Positions 1 through 10,910 of a DNA stretch of 64,000 nt are shown piece by piece; the stretch's first letter is position 1; every line of letters begins with the position of its first letter. Source of the stretch: Rhizobium sp. 16-488-2b (GTDB lineage Bacteria > Pseudomonadota > Alphaproteobacteria > Rhizobiales > Rhizobiaceae); contig NZ_JAGHMF010000004.1 of assembly GCF_017741815.1 (NCBI RefSeq), positions 124,001-188,000 on the forward strand, given 5' to 3'. The notes under the pieces were generated by a model, which was given only the letters and a program-made list of their open reading frames with translations, ran no database searches and was not told the DNA's origin. A program made the position numbers and the translations under genes.

Positions 1-19
1 TCTAGCAAGGAGGAATGCC

Positions 20-337
20 ATGCTTTCCATACTGCTGCCCGGAGAACTCGAAGAGCGACTCGAACGCCTTGCTGTACGCACAGGCCGCTCCACCACCTTT
101 CATGTTCACGAAGCTCTCGTTCAATATTTGGACGATCTCGAAGATTTCTACGTCGCCGAGGAGCGTCTTGAGGAGTTTCGAAAAAGTGGACGCGAGGGGA
201 TACCTCTCGAAGAACTGATGCGTCGCTACATTCGCGAAGCAATCGACGACCCAAGCGATGATATTGATGAGGATGCGGTTTTCGATCGCATCGAGCGTCG
301 CCATGCTGAGCGCATGAGACGCGAAGGCAAGGACTAA
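20..337 (+). CDS. RHH / RelB-like antitoxin-type protein (orphan)
   Basis: This 105-residue protein starts at an ATG preceded by a strong AAGGAGGA ribosome site. Residues 1-45 look like a ribbon-helix-helix DNA-binding fold: a short beta strand (ILLPGELEERLERLA) and then two helices, as in RelB/DUF6290 antitoxins. The rest is charged and helical and ends in an Arg/Glu-rich tail, like the toxin-binding tails of such antitoxins. No toxin-sized gene follows, because the next 165 bases are non-coding. A toxin upstream of the window cannot be excluded. The DNA-binding fold is supported by the sequence; the antitoxin role is inferred. Confidence 0.72.
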   Translation: MLSILLPGELEERLERLAVRTGRSTTFHVHEALVQYLDDLEDFYVAEERLEEFRKSGREGIPLEELMRRYIREAIDDPSDDIDEDAVFDRIERRHAERMRREGKD

Positions 338-438
338 ACGCCGCCTTCCGCGCCAAATAAAATCAAGAGTTGCTTGCCACTCCCGCCCCTTCGTCCCATC
401 AAGGTCACAATTGTTTGAAGAAACTCGTTCACGCGTGC

Positions 439-466
439 CTTGTTCGCGGCCGTCAGCCGTTATATC
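439..466 (+). promoter_or_regulatory. Candidate sigma70 promoter for the DsbA-like gene
   Basis: CTTGTT at 439-444 and TATATC at 461-466 are separated by 16 bases. This resembles the rhizobial housekeeping consensus CTTGAC-N17-CTATAT. It sits 36 bases upstream of the start codon at 503. Sequence match only. Confidence 0.35.
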
Positions 467-502
467 GCACTTCCAGCCGCTACTCTCATTTATGAGGAAA
501 TT

Positions 503-1195
503 ATGCAGATGTCCGAAATGCAACTGACCAAGCGCCAGCTCCTGGGCGGCGCAGCTGCCGCGACCGCCAGCCTGGCGGTCTTCAGCAGCGCCAATGCGGC
601 TGTGGAAATTCCGAAGTCCGACGGCGATGTCGATATGGAAGCCGTGCTGAAGCCGGGCGCTCTGCCGGAAATGGCGCTGGGCAAGGAAGACGCCAAGGTC
701 ACCATCGTCGAATACATGTCGATGACCTGCCCGCACTGCGCGCACTTCCACACCACCACCTTCGACGAGATCAAGAAGAAGTATGTCGACACCGGCAAGG
801 CTCGCTTCATCATCCGCGAATTCCCCTTCGACCCTCGCGCCGCCGCAGCCTTCATGCTGGCCCGCTGCAATCCGTCCAAGCCCGAAGATCTGAGCACGCC
901 GGAGCAGTATTTCCCGATGGTCTCGATGCTCTTCAAGCAGCAGCAGACCTGGGCCGCCGCTGAAGATGGCCGCACCGCACTCCTCCAGATGTCCAAACTC
1001 GCTGGATTTAGTGAGGAAAGCTTCACGAAGTGCTTGACGAACCAGAAGCTGCTGGATGAAGTGAACGCGACGCGGGAACGGGGTTCCAAGGATTTCGGCG
1101 TCAACGCCACGCCGACTTTCCTCATCAACGGGAAGCGCTACTCTGGAGACATGTCGGTTGACATCATGTCGGCCCTTATCGACAGCCTGCTTTAA
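503..1195 (+). CDS. DsbA-family thiol:disulfide oxidoreductase, exported
   Basis: A 230-residue periplasmic thioredoxin-fold protein likely to catalyse disulfide exchange in exported proteins. The N-terminus has a signal peptide: basic KRQ, a hydrophobic Ala/Leu stretch and an ANA cleavage region near residue 33. The redox motif CPHC is at about residues 76-79 inside a DsbA/DsbG-type (Thioredoxin_4) domain. A cis-proline motif (NATPTFLING) lies near the C-terminus. The ATG at 503 was chosen because GAGGAA lies just upstream; the ATG at 509 is an alternative. It is followed by a clear terminator, so it is probably monocistronic. The family is confident, the client proteins unknown. Confidence 0.9.
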   Translation: MQMSEMQLTKRQLLGGAAAATASLAVFSSANAAVEIPKSDGDVDMEAVLKPGALPEMALGKEDAKVTIVEYMSMTCPHCAHFHTTTFDEIKKKYVDTGKARFIIREFPFDPRAAAAFMLARCNPSKPEDLSTPEQYFPMVSMLFKQQQTWAAAEDGRTALLQMSKLAGFSEESFTKCLTNQKLLDEVNATRERGSKDFGVNATPTFLINGKRYSGDMSVDIMSALIDSLL

Positions 1196-1214
1196 GCTGA
1201 GCCGTTCCTATAAG

Positions 1215-1249
1215 ACGGGCGACGGCGGAAGCCGTGCGCCCGTTTTTTT
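1215..1249 (+). terminator. Rho-independent terminator after the DsbA-like gene
   Basis: ACGGGCG and CGCCCGT form the lower stem, CGGC and GCCG the upper stem around GGAA, with a small bulge. A run of seven T follows. It begins 20 bases after the stop codon. Confidence 0.82.
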
Positions 1250-1273
1250 GTTGACGCATGGTTTGCGCTTGCG

Positions 1274-1398
1274 GCCCCCTCATCCGACCCTTCGGGCCAC
1301 CTTCTCCCCGTGGGGGAGAAGGGGAGGTAGAGCGAGTGGCCAGCTCCGAGTCTCTTCTCCCCAGCGGGGAGAAGGTGCCGGCAGGCGGATGAGGGGGC
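1274..1398. repeat. RIME-like intergenic palindromic element
   Basis: The ends form a perfect 13-bp inverted repeat: GCCCCCTCATCCG at 1274-1286 and CGGATGAGGGGGC at 1386-1398. Inside are two further hairpins, CCTTCTCCCC/GGGGAGAAGG at 1300-1322 and CTTCTCCCC/GGGGAGAAG at 1354-1374. Size and two-palindrome design match the Rhizobium-specific intergenic mosaic elements (RIME). The element ends only 22 bases before the smc start codon. The family assignment is from memory of that architecture, not from a search. Confidence 0.75.
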
Positions 1399-1420
1399 TC
1401 CGCGCTCCGAGGCCCACCAC

Positions 1421-4400
1421 ATGAAGTTCAACAAGCTCCGCCTCGTCGGCTTCAAATCCTTCGTCGAACCCGCCGAATTCGTCATTGAGCGCGGCCTGAC
1501 CGGTGTCGTCGGGCCGAATGGCTGCGGCAAGTCCAATCTTGTCGAGGCGCTGCGCTGGGTGATGGGCGAGAACTCGTACAAGAACATGCGCGCATCAGGC
1601 ATGGACGACGTGATCTTCTCCGGCTCCGGCAATCGTCCCGCCCGCAACACCGCCGAGGTGGCGCTCTATCTCGACAATGCCGACCGCACCGCGCCTGCTG
1701 GCTTCAACGACAGCGACGAGATCCAGGTCACCCGTCGCATCGAGCGCGAGCAGGGATCGGTCTACCGCATCAACGGCAAGGAAAGCCGCGCCAAGGACGT
1801 GCAGCTGCTCTTCGCCGATGCCTCCACCGGCGCCCGTTCACCGTCCATGGTCGGGCAGGGGCGTATCGGCGAGCTGATCTCCGCCAAGCCGCAGGCCCGC
1901 CGCCAGTTGCTGGAAGAAGCCGCCGGCATTTCCGGCCTGCATTCGCGCCGCCACGAGGCCGAGCTTCGCCTGCGCGCCGCCGAAAGCAATCTCGAGCGTC
2001 TCGACGACGTGACATCGCAGCTCGAAAGCCAGATCGAGAGCCTGAAGCGCCAGGCCCGCCAGGCCAATCGTTTCAAGTCGCTCTCCGCCGATATCCGCGC
2101 CCGCGAGGCGATGCTCCTGCATATCCGCTGGGTGCAGGCCAAGGAGGCGGAAGCCGAGGCCGACAGCGCGCTCAACCAGGCCACCTCCATCGTCGCCGAA
2201 AAGGCGCAGATGCAGATGGAGGCCGCCAAGTCGCAAGGCATATCGAGCCTCAAGCTTCCTGAACTGCGCGAAGGCGAAGCCCGCGCGGCGGCCGCCCTGC
2301 AGCGCCTGCAGATCGCAAAGACCCAGCTGGAAGAAGATGCCAACCGCATCCTGCGCCGCCGCGATGAGCTCACCCGCCGCCTGGCGCAGCTCTCTGAGGA
2401 CATCAGGCGCGAGGAACGGCTCGTCGCCGACAATGCCGAGATCCTCCAGCGTCTCGATGCCGAGGAGGCCGAGATCAACGAGATCCTCGCCGATTCCGGC
2501 CGTTATGCGGAAGAGACCCGCGAGGCCTTCGAGGAGGCCGCCGCCAAGCTTGCCGATAGCGAGCGCATCTTCGCCGGCCTGACATCGGAACGCGCCGAAG
2601 CCGCCGCCGGCCGCAACCAACTCGAACGCGCCATTCGCGATCTCTCCGATCGCAAGATGCGCCTCGAGCGCCAGATGGACGAGGCCAATCGCGAGCTGTC
2701 CGGTATCGGCGAGCGCATCGCGACGCTGCCCGATCCCGATGAGAAGCGCATGGTGGTCGAGGCCGGCGAAAGCGCCGTGGCCGAGGCCGAAGCCGCCATA
2801 CAGGCCGTCGAGCAGGCGCTGGCCGCCGCCCGCCAGACGGAGGCGATGTCGCGCGCGCCGGTCGATCAGGCCCGCGCCCAGCTGAACGCCATCGAGACCG
2901 AAGCGCGCACCATTTCCCGCATGCTGGCATCCGGCGCCACCGCCGGTGAATTCGCGCCTGTCGCCGATGATCTCAAGGTCGATCGCGGTTTCGAGACCGC
3001 CGTGGGTGCTGCCCTTGGCGACGATCTCGAATCCCCGCTCGACCCGAAGGCGCCCGCCCACTGGTCGGAAAACGGCGATGGCGCGGCCGATCCGGCGCTG
3101 CCATCGGGCGTCACCCCGCTGATCACCCATGTCCGCGCGCCCGCAGCCCTTGCCCGCCGCCTCAAGCAGATCGGCCTCGTCTCCGACGCCGATGCGCCCG
3201 CTCTCATGGCGAGCCTCAAGCCCGGCCAGCGCCTCGTCACCCGCGATGGCGCCGTCTACCGTTGGGATGGCCACGTCACCGGCGCCGATGCGCCGAGTGC
3301 CGCCGCACTCCGTCTCGCCCAAAAGAACCGTCTGTCAGAGCTCGAGAGCGAAGCATCGATCGCCCGCGACGTGCTCACCGAGGCTGAAGAGCAACTGGCG
3401 ATCGCGGCCGAAGCCATCTCGGGCGAGGAACATCGCCTAGCCGAGGCCCGCGATACCGCGCGCATGTCGGCGCGCCAGCTGGCGGAAGCACGTGAGGCGC
3501 TGGCGGCTGCCGAGCGCGCCTCCGGCGATCTCATCCGCCGCCGCGATGTCATTGCCGAAGCCGTCAGCCAGCTGCAGAGCCAGCTCGAAGACATCGCCAT
3601 TCAGGAAGAAAACGCCCGCATCGAGCTCGACGACGCGCCGGATCTCTCCGCGCTCGACGAGCGCCTGCGGCTGCAGCAGGCCGATGTCGCGACCGATCGC
3701 GGCGCCCTTGCCGAAGCCCGTGCCCGCCACGAGAGCCTCAACCGCGAAAACGACGCCCGCCAGCGCCGCATCATCGCGATCGGCCAGGAGCGCGAGACCT
3801 GGCGCCAGCGCGCCGCAAGCGCCGAGGACCACATCGCGACGCTGCGCGACCGCGAGGAAGAGGCGCGCGAGGAAGCCGCCGATCTCGAAATGGCGCCGGA
3901 CGAATTCGACGACAAGCGCCGTGGCCTGCTGAACGAGCTGCAGAAGGCCGATGATGCCAGACGCGCCGCCGCTGATCTGTTGGCAGAGGCTGAGCTGATG
4001 CAGCGCGATGTCGATCACAAGGCGGCGATTGCGCTCTCCGAGCTTGCCGAAAGCCGTGAACGCCGTGGCCGCGCCGAGGAGCGTCTGGTCTCGGCCCGCG
4101 AAAAGCGCGTGGAGACCGAGGCGCGCATCCGCGAGGCGTTGAACGTCGCGCCGCACGAAGCCTTCCGGCTCGCCGGCCTCGATGCCATGCAGGCGATGCC
4201 TGATCTGCGCGAGGTCGAGCGCGAGCTTGAGCGGCTGAAGATGGAGCGCGAACGGCTCGGCGCCGTCAACCTGCGCGCCGAGGAAGAGCAGAAGGAACTG
4301 AGCGACCGGCTGGCGGCGCTGATCAAGGAGCGCGACGACGTCATCGACGCGATCCGCAAGCTGCGCGGCGCCATCCAGAGCCTCAACCGCGAAGGCCGCG

Positions 4401-4882
4401 AGCGCCTGATCGCCGCCTTCGATGTGGTCAACACCCAGTTCCAGCGCCTCTTCACCCATCTGTTCGGTGGCGGCACGGCCGAGCTGCAGTTGATCGAATC
4501 CGACGATCCGCTGGAAGCCGGCCTCGAAATCCTCGCCCGCCCGCCGGGCAAGAAGCCGCAGACCATGACACTGCTCTCGGGCGGCGAGCAGGCGCTGACG
4601 GCGATGGCGCTGATCTTCGCGGTGTTTCTCACCAACCCGGCGCCGATCTGCGTGCTCGACGAAGTGGACGCACCGCTCGACGATCACAACGTCGAACGCT
4701 ACTGCAACCTGATGGACGAGATGGCGGCCTCCACCGAGACGCGATTTGTCATCATCACCCACAACCCGATCACCATGGCTCGCATGAACCGCCTGTTCGG
4801 CGTGACGATGGCGGAACAGGGTGTGTCGCAGCTGGTCTCCGTCGACCTGCAAACCGCCGAACAATTGCGCGAGATCGCCTGA
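1421..4882 (+). CDS. smc: Chromosome segregation protein SMC
   Basis: A 1153-residue SMC ATPase that forms the condensin-like ring compacting and separating newly replicated chromosomes. Walker A GPNGCGKSN is at residues 31-39. Two long Glu/Arg/Ala-rich coiled coils (about 165-500 and 650-1000) flank a hinge at about 505-640. The C-terminal head has the ABC signature LLSGGEQ near residue 1050 and the Walker B region PICVLDEVDAP near 1080. The length is normal for an alphaproteobacterial SMC. No strong ribosome site is visible apart from GAGG about 8 bases upstream. ScpA and ScpB are not in this window. Confidence 0.97.
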   Translation: MKFNKLRLVGFKSFVEPAEFVIERGLTGVVGPNGCGKSNLVEALRWVMGENSYKNMRASGMDDVIFSGSGNRPARNTAEVALYLDNADRTAPAGFNDSDEIQVTRRIEREQGSVYRINGKESRAKDVQLLFADASTGARSPSMVGQGRIGELISAKPQARRQLLEEAAGISGLHSRRHEAELRLRAAESNLERLDDVTSQLESQIESLKRQARQANRFKSLSADIRAREAMLLHIRWVQAKEAEAEADSALNQATSIVAEKAQMQMEAAKSQGISSLKLPELREGEARAAAALQRLQIAKTQLEEDANRILRRRDELTRRLAQLSEDIRREERLVADNAEILQRLDAEEAEINEILADSGRYAEETREAFEEAAAKLADSERIFAGLTSERAEAAAGRNQLERAIRDLSDRKMRLERQMDEANRELSGIGERIATLPDPDEKRMVVEAGESAVAEAEAAIQAVEQALAAARQTEAMSRAPVDQARAQLNAIETEARTISRMLASGATAGEFAPVADDLKVDRGFETAVGAALGDDLESPLDPKAPAHWSENGDGAADPALPSGVTPLITHVRAPAALARRLKQIGLVSDADAPALMASLKPGQRLVTRDGAVYRWDGHVTGADAPSAAALRLAQKNRLSELESEASIARDVLTEAEEQLAIAAEAISGEEHRLAEARDTARMSARQLAEAREALAAAERASGDLIRRRDVIAEAVSQLQSQLEDIAIQEENARIELDDAPDLSALDERLRLQQADVATDRGALAEARARHESLNRENDARQRRIIAIGQERETWRQRAASAEDHIATLRDREEEAREEAADLEMAPDEFDDKRRGLLNELQKADDARRAAADLLAEAELMQRDVDHKAAIALSELAESRERRGRAEERLVSAREKRVETEARIREALNVAPHEAFRLAGLDAMQAMPDLREVERELERLKMERERLGAVNLRAEEEQKELSDRLAALIKERDDVIDAIRKLRGAIQSLNREGRERLIAAFDVVNTQFQRLFTHLFGGGTAELQLIESDDPLEAGLEILARPPGKKPQTMTLLSGGEQALTAMALIFAVFLTNPAPICVLDEVDAPLDDHNVERYCNLMDEMAASTETRFVIITHNPITMARMNRLFGVTMAEQGVSQLVSVDLQTAEQLREIA

Positions 4883-5076
4883 GGTCAAGGCGAAACACCC
4901 AAAAAAAGTCAGGCCTGAATGGGCTTCTCACCCAATAAGGTGATGCCTTTTTACCCATCTTGCATTAGAAGAAACTGTATGTGCGGTCCGTGAGGATCGC
5001 GCCAGCGGTTTTGCGTACAGATTGCCGTGCGCATGTGTTGAGGCTTCCTCCACGTTGTATCGGCATGCTGAACCCC

Positions 5077-5268
5077 CCGTCCGGTTTTCCTGGCCGGACG
5101 GAAATAAGGCTTTGCGGGACTTTGTTGCGGTCCCGCAAAGCTTTATTACTCTTCCTGAAAATTCAAACGGCTTGAATACGCGGATGTTGTGCACTGCAAC
5201 ATTTTGGCCGTATTTGTGCGATTTTCATTTTAACACCAAGGGATTAAGCTGATCCCGATTTTGGTGTT
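5077..5268 (+). promoter_or_regulatory. Structured leader with three hairpins upstream of ppdK (possible small RNA)
   Basis: The 395-base gap between smc and ppdK holds no convincing gene but has strong RNA-fold potential. Hairpin 1: CCGTCCGG/CCGGACGG at 5077-5101. Hairpin 2: GCTTTGCGGGAC/GTCCCGCAAAGC at about 5109-5141, extendable by three pairs and followed by a U-rich stretch. Hairpin 3: AACACCAA (5232-5239) pairs with TTGGTGTT (5261-5268) around an inner GGGAT/ATCCC stem. Hairpin 3 ends directly against the GGGGAGAG ribosome site of ppdK. A weaker repeat, ATGTTG/CAACAT, lies at 5184-5202. The structures are seen; a regulatory or sRNA role is inferred. Confidence 0.5.
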
Positions 5269-5277
5269 GGGGAGAGC

Positions 5278-7947
<2,670 letters not shown>

Positions 7948-7950
7948 AGC

Positions 7951-8223
7951 TTACCAGCGGTAGTAGGGGCCGCCGTAATAGGGGCCGCCCATGCGCCACG
8001 ACATATCAGACATCGCGTAAGCGCTGTCGGCCCGCGCCTGCGCCTGTCGATTGAGATCGATGCGTTGCAGGCAGGTGGCGAAGCCTTCGGTACCGCGCTT
8101 GAAGCCATAGCTCATGCATTGCCGCTCATCGGCCGCGCGCCGTTCTTCCGGCGTCATCGTCTGGCAGGCCGAAAGGCCGATCGCAATGGCGGCGATGGTG
8201 AGCGTCAGCGGGAGAATACGCAT
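7951..8223 (-). CDS. Small lipoprotein, function unknown
   Basis: A 90-residue protein. MRILPLTLTIAAIAIGLSAC is a lipoprotein signal peptide with the lipobox Cys at residue 20. The mature part has two Cys (CMSYGFKRGT and FATCLQRI) and a Gly/Tyr-rich tail (GGPYYGGPYY). The start was placed at this methionine rather than at an in-frame ATG 21 codons upstream, because the signal peptide then begins correctly. It converges on ppdK with a 3-base gap. No enzymatic motif is recognised. Confidence 0.78.
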   Translation of the reverse strand: MRILPLTLTIAAIAIGLSACQTMTPEERRAADERQCMSYGFKRGTEGFATCLQRIDLNRQAQARADSAYAMSDMSWRMGGPYYGGPYYRW

Positions 8224-8314
8224 GGTTTTATCTTCAACGGATTGATCTTGCTGAAATAGCAGACGCCAAGCCTGACTAACCGTCAACTAAAAACTCCGTC
8301 AGCCGCAAAACTTG

Positions 8315-8512
8315 TCATGCGGCTCCCGCGGGATCGCCGATCGGCAGCAGCGCCGGATCAAGCGTCGGGTCGTTCGGGTTCTTGCTGTCGCCAGGATCCT
8401 GCGCCGGCGTCAGCGGCGGCTTTTCCTGCACGCGGTCGGGAATGCCGGGTGTCGGCGTCGGGCCGCGCGGCGTCTCTGGCGTGGGCACGGGGATCGGGTC
8501 GCGATTGGGCAT
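8315..8512 (-). CDS. Proline-rich small protein, function unknown
   Basis: A 65-residue, very proline- and aspartate-rich product (repeats of the type PTPETPRGPTPTPG). It has no hydrophobic segment, and its composition suggests it is intrinsically disordered. The gene call rests on a strong AAAGGAGA ribosome site six bases before the ATG. No family is recognised. Confidence 0.55.
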   Translation of the reverse strand: MPNRDPIPVPTPETPRGPTPTPGIPDRVQEKPPLTPAQDPGDSKNPNDPTLDPALLPIGDPAGAA

Positions 8513-8617
8513 GATTGTCTCCTTTCAAGGGAAAACGATGCCCCCAAGCTTTGGTTCCGGCTTTCGCCCGGATGAGAACCGCTATAAGAAGACGCCTCAC
8601 GGAAATGGAAGCGACTG

Positions 8618-8863
8618 ATGGCACTGCGTGATCGATTCTCGAAAAAGCTGACCTGCCCGCAATGCGGCAATAGCGGCTTTGCCGAAGCCTCCGAGACGGA
8701 CGATCCGAAGCGCAAGCACCCGGGCTTCAACATCGACCAGCTGCCGCGCGGGCTTTTCGTCCAGCGCCAGACCAATTTTCAGGAAACCAGTGTGATCAAG
8801 TGCGAATGCGGCCGCAAGTTCGCCTTCCGCACGCTGGCGGAAGCCGCCTCCGGCCGCGACTAA
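8618..8863 (+). CDS. Zinc-ribbon-like small protein, function unknown
   Basis: An 81-residue cytoplasmic protein with two Cys pairs, CPQC near residue 13 and KCECG near residue 61. Together they look like a four-Cys zinc ribbon. The segment between them is hydrophilic. Neighbours on both sides are hypothetical genes on the opposite strand. Metal binding is inferred from the Cys spacing only. Confidence 0.7.
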   Translation: MALRDRFSKKLTCPQCGNSGFAEASETDDPKRKHPGFNIDQLPRGLFVQRQTNFQETSVIKCECGRKFAFRTLAEAASGRD

Positions 8864-8869
8864 ACGAGA

Positions 8870-9256
8870 CTAGAACCGCTCCAGCACCTCGATAAACGCA
8901 TCGGCGAACTGCGCGATATGGGCGGTCTCCGGCGCCGGGCTCTCCATGCGGATGTCGGTGCCGTTCTGATCGAGCACCGCCAGCACGATCCGCATATCGG
9001 CGGAAGCGGACGGGATCCGCAGCACCGCGATCCGCTTGCAATCGTCGATCAGTCCTTCGGCAGGCAGATCGAACAGGAATTCGCCCCCGCTCTTGCCCGC
9101 CGCCGTGCGCACTGCATCGCAGAAGTCGCTGTCGCCATCATAGCTTTCGAGCGAAAGCTCGAGCTCCAGAAGCTCCATCGGCAGAAGCGGATCGCTCGCA
9201 TCGACGCCGGCAAGCGTCGGCATGGGGCTTTCCACTGCAAGCTCGGATGCGATCAT
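8870..9256 (-). CDS. Hypothetical acidic protein
   Basis: A 128-residue acidic protein rich in Leu/Glu, with no signal peptide or membrane segment. The start at 9256 follows an AGGAGAA ribosome site; a longer frame lacks one. The C-terminal half alternates strands and helices (IAVLRIPSASADMRIVLAVLD). No known family was recognised. It converges on the zinc-ribbon gene with a 6-base gap. The 243 bases upstream, up to 9499, hold no gene and only a small GCACT/AGTGC hairpin near 9430. Confidence 0.65.
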   Translation of the reverse strand: MIASELAVESPMPTLAGVDASDPLLPMELLELELSLESYDGDSDFCDAVRTAAGKSGGEFLFDLPAEGLIDDCKRIAVLRIPSASADMRIVLAVLDQNGTDIRMESPAPETAHIAQFADAFIEVLERF

Positions 9257-9499
9257 TGCTTTTCTCCTGTTCGTCCGTGACCGATGAACATGCTGCAACT
9301 GCGGGAAATCAACTCAATATCAGAAAATGCTCACGTAATCCATGCCCGCCTTGCTGGTCTAAAACGTGGCTTCATCGTGGATTGGACACGCTCGCGTAAG
9401 ACAACAGTTTCAATTTAGGCGAATCTTGCACTAAACAAGTGCTTGGGCGATTTGCGCGTTCATGCGGGACGCGCCGCTTGCGACTAACCGGTAAGTTTG

Positions 9500-10426
9500 A
9501 TGGCAATCCGTTTCGACCGCCCCATTTCCAGTGCCGCCCGCTTTTCCAGGCGGTTCGCGGCCTTTGCGCTGGTCTTGTGCCTGGCGGCGCTGATCGGTCA
9601 CCGCTTCGCCGGCCTCGCCACGCCCTATCTTGTGCTCATCCTGATCGTCGCCACCGGCTTCAGCATCCTGGCCGCGGTTCTCGCCGCAGCCGGCCTGCGC
9701 AGCCTTTGGCTGACGGGCGCCGAGGGCGGGCACGATGCGCTGAAGGCGCTGATCTTCGCGGCATTGCCGCTCGTCATCGGCGGGCTGGCGGTCGAGCGCT
9801 ATCTCACCATGCCCGTCATCTACGACGTCTCCACCGACCCCGTCTCGGTGCCGGACTGGCTGAAGACCCCGAGCGCCGACCAGATCTGGCTGAAGCGGGT
9901 TCCGGTGACGCCGGAGGATCGCGAGAAGCAGCTGGAAGCCTATCCGGAACTGACAGGCCGCCGCTACGACGGCGCCATCGACCGCGTGCTTGAGGCTGTC
10001 AAGAAGGTCGCCAAGCTGAATGGTATCCGCATAACGCGCGCCGAAGGCGACAGTGTGCCGACCCGCGACCCCGAGAATAAACCGGCGGCCAAGCCCCAAG
10101 CCCAGAACCAAGCCGCCGACAACACCGCCGTGCCCGACGAGGCCCCCGATGTCGTGCCCGTTCCAACGCCGCGCCCCTATGACGACGACGTCGCCCAGCT
10201 GATCCGCCGCGCCAACGGCGTGACGCTGCAGGGCGAAACCCGCACGCTGGTTCTCGGCCTGCGCTTCGACGTCATCATCCGCCTGCGCGAAGAGGCCGAG
10301 ACCACCTTCGTCGACGTCCGCGTCGCCTCCCGCTACGGCCCCTCCGACCTCGGCTTCAGCGCCGATATCGCCGAGGATTATCTGAAAGCGCTGGACGCCG
10401 AACTGCTCGGCATCGCCGGCAGCTGA
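9500..10426 (+). CDS. DUF1499 domain membrane protein
   Basis: A 308-residue inner-membrane protein. Three hydrophobic segments occupy about residues 20-115 (ALVLCLAALIG, LVLILIVATGFSILAAV, LIFAALPLVIGGLAV). A periplasmic or cytoplasmic DUF1499 domain follows from about residue 130 to the end. A Pro/Ala/Gln-rich insert at about 190-225 interrupts the domain, with two conserved-looking halves around it. The ATG at 9500 was chosen over an adjacent TTG. The biochemical role of DUF1499 is unknown. Confidence 0.85.
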   Translation: MAIRFDRPISSAARFSRRFAAFALVLCLAALIGHRFAGLATPYLVLILIVATGFSILAAVLAAAGLRSLWLTGAEGGHDALKALIFAALPLVIGGLAVERYLTMPVIYDVSTDPVSVPDWLKTPSADQIWLKRVPVTPEDREKQLEAYPELTGRRYDGAIDRVLEAVKKVAKLNGIRITRAEGDSVPTRDPENKPAAKPQAQNQAADNTAVPDEAPDVVPVPTPRPYDDDVAQLIRRANGVTLQGETRTLVLGLRFDVIIRLREEAETTFVDVRVASRYGPSDLGFSADIAEDYLKALDAELLGIAGS

Positions 10427-10457
10427 TCCATAAGGTCGGATTGTACGGCCCTGTCTG

Positions 10458-10906
10458 TCATCCGAGAAAGCGATCGCGTTGTGCCGGCGTCGGCACGAAG
10501 CAGCTTGCCCGCCGCCCGGCAATCTTCAGCCGGTTGCGCGCCACGAATTCGTAGAGCCGCTCTGCAAGCTTTCGCGGCAAAAGCCGGAGTATCCTCACGG
10601 CCGACCAGGGCGCGCCGAGCCCGGCCACCATGCGGATCGAGCCGTCCGACTTGAAAAAGGCCCGCCCGCCTTCGATCAGGATGTTGGTCTCGTAGTCACG
10701 CTCGTTGAGCCCATAGTGCCGGTAGAGCGCCTCGCCGAGCGGCGTCTGCGCGGCAAGAAAGCGGTAGCGCTGGCGCTTGTCGTGTTTCAGCGCGAATTGC
10801 ACCCAGGCCGAGCAGAACACGCATTCGCCATCGAACACGATCAGCGCCTTGTCGTCGGGAAATCGGGAACGGCCGCATCCTGGCGATAGCTGTAGTCCGC
10901 CCGCAT
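10458..10906 (-). CDS. DCC-family thiol-disulfide oxidoreductase, apparent N-terminal frameshift
   Basis: Residues encoded from 10838 down to 10458 form a DCC-family (YuxK-like, DUF393) domain: FDGECVFCSAW with a CxxC redox motif, then a typical helical body. The expected N-terminus (MRADYSYRQDAAVPDFP) is encoded in a different frame, starting at an ATG at 10906, 4 bases after the stop of the upstream hydrolase gene. The two parts join cleanly if one base is restored at the GGG tract at 10857-10859 (CCC on the coding strand). As written, only a GTG at 10838 could start the domain. Either the gene is a recent pseudogene or the base call is wrong. Confidence 0.75.
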
Positions 10907-10910
10907 CGGC

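Noticed and set aside
1838..4888. Long minus-strand frames opposite smc
   Set aside because: They mirror smc in high-GC coding DNA and have no motif.
4928..5252. Short frames of about 60-90 codons in the smc-ppdK gap
   Set aside because: None has a ribosome site or a recognisable composition, and they overlap the hairpins on both strands.
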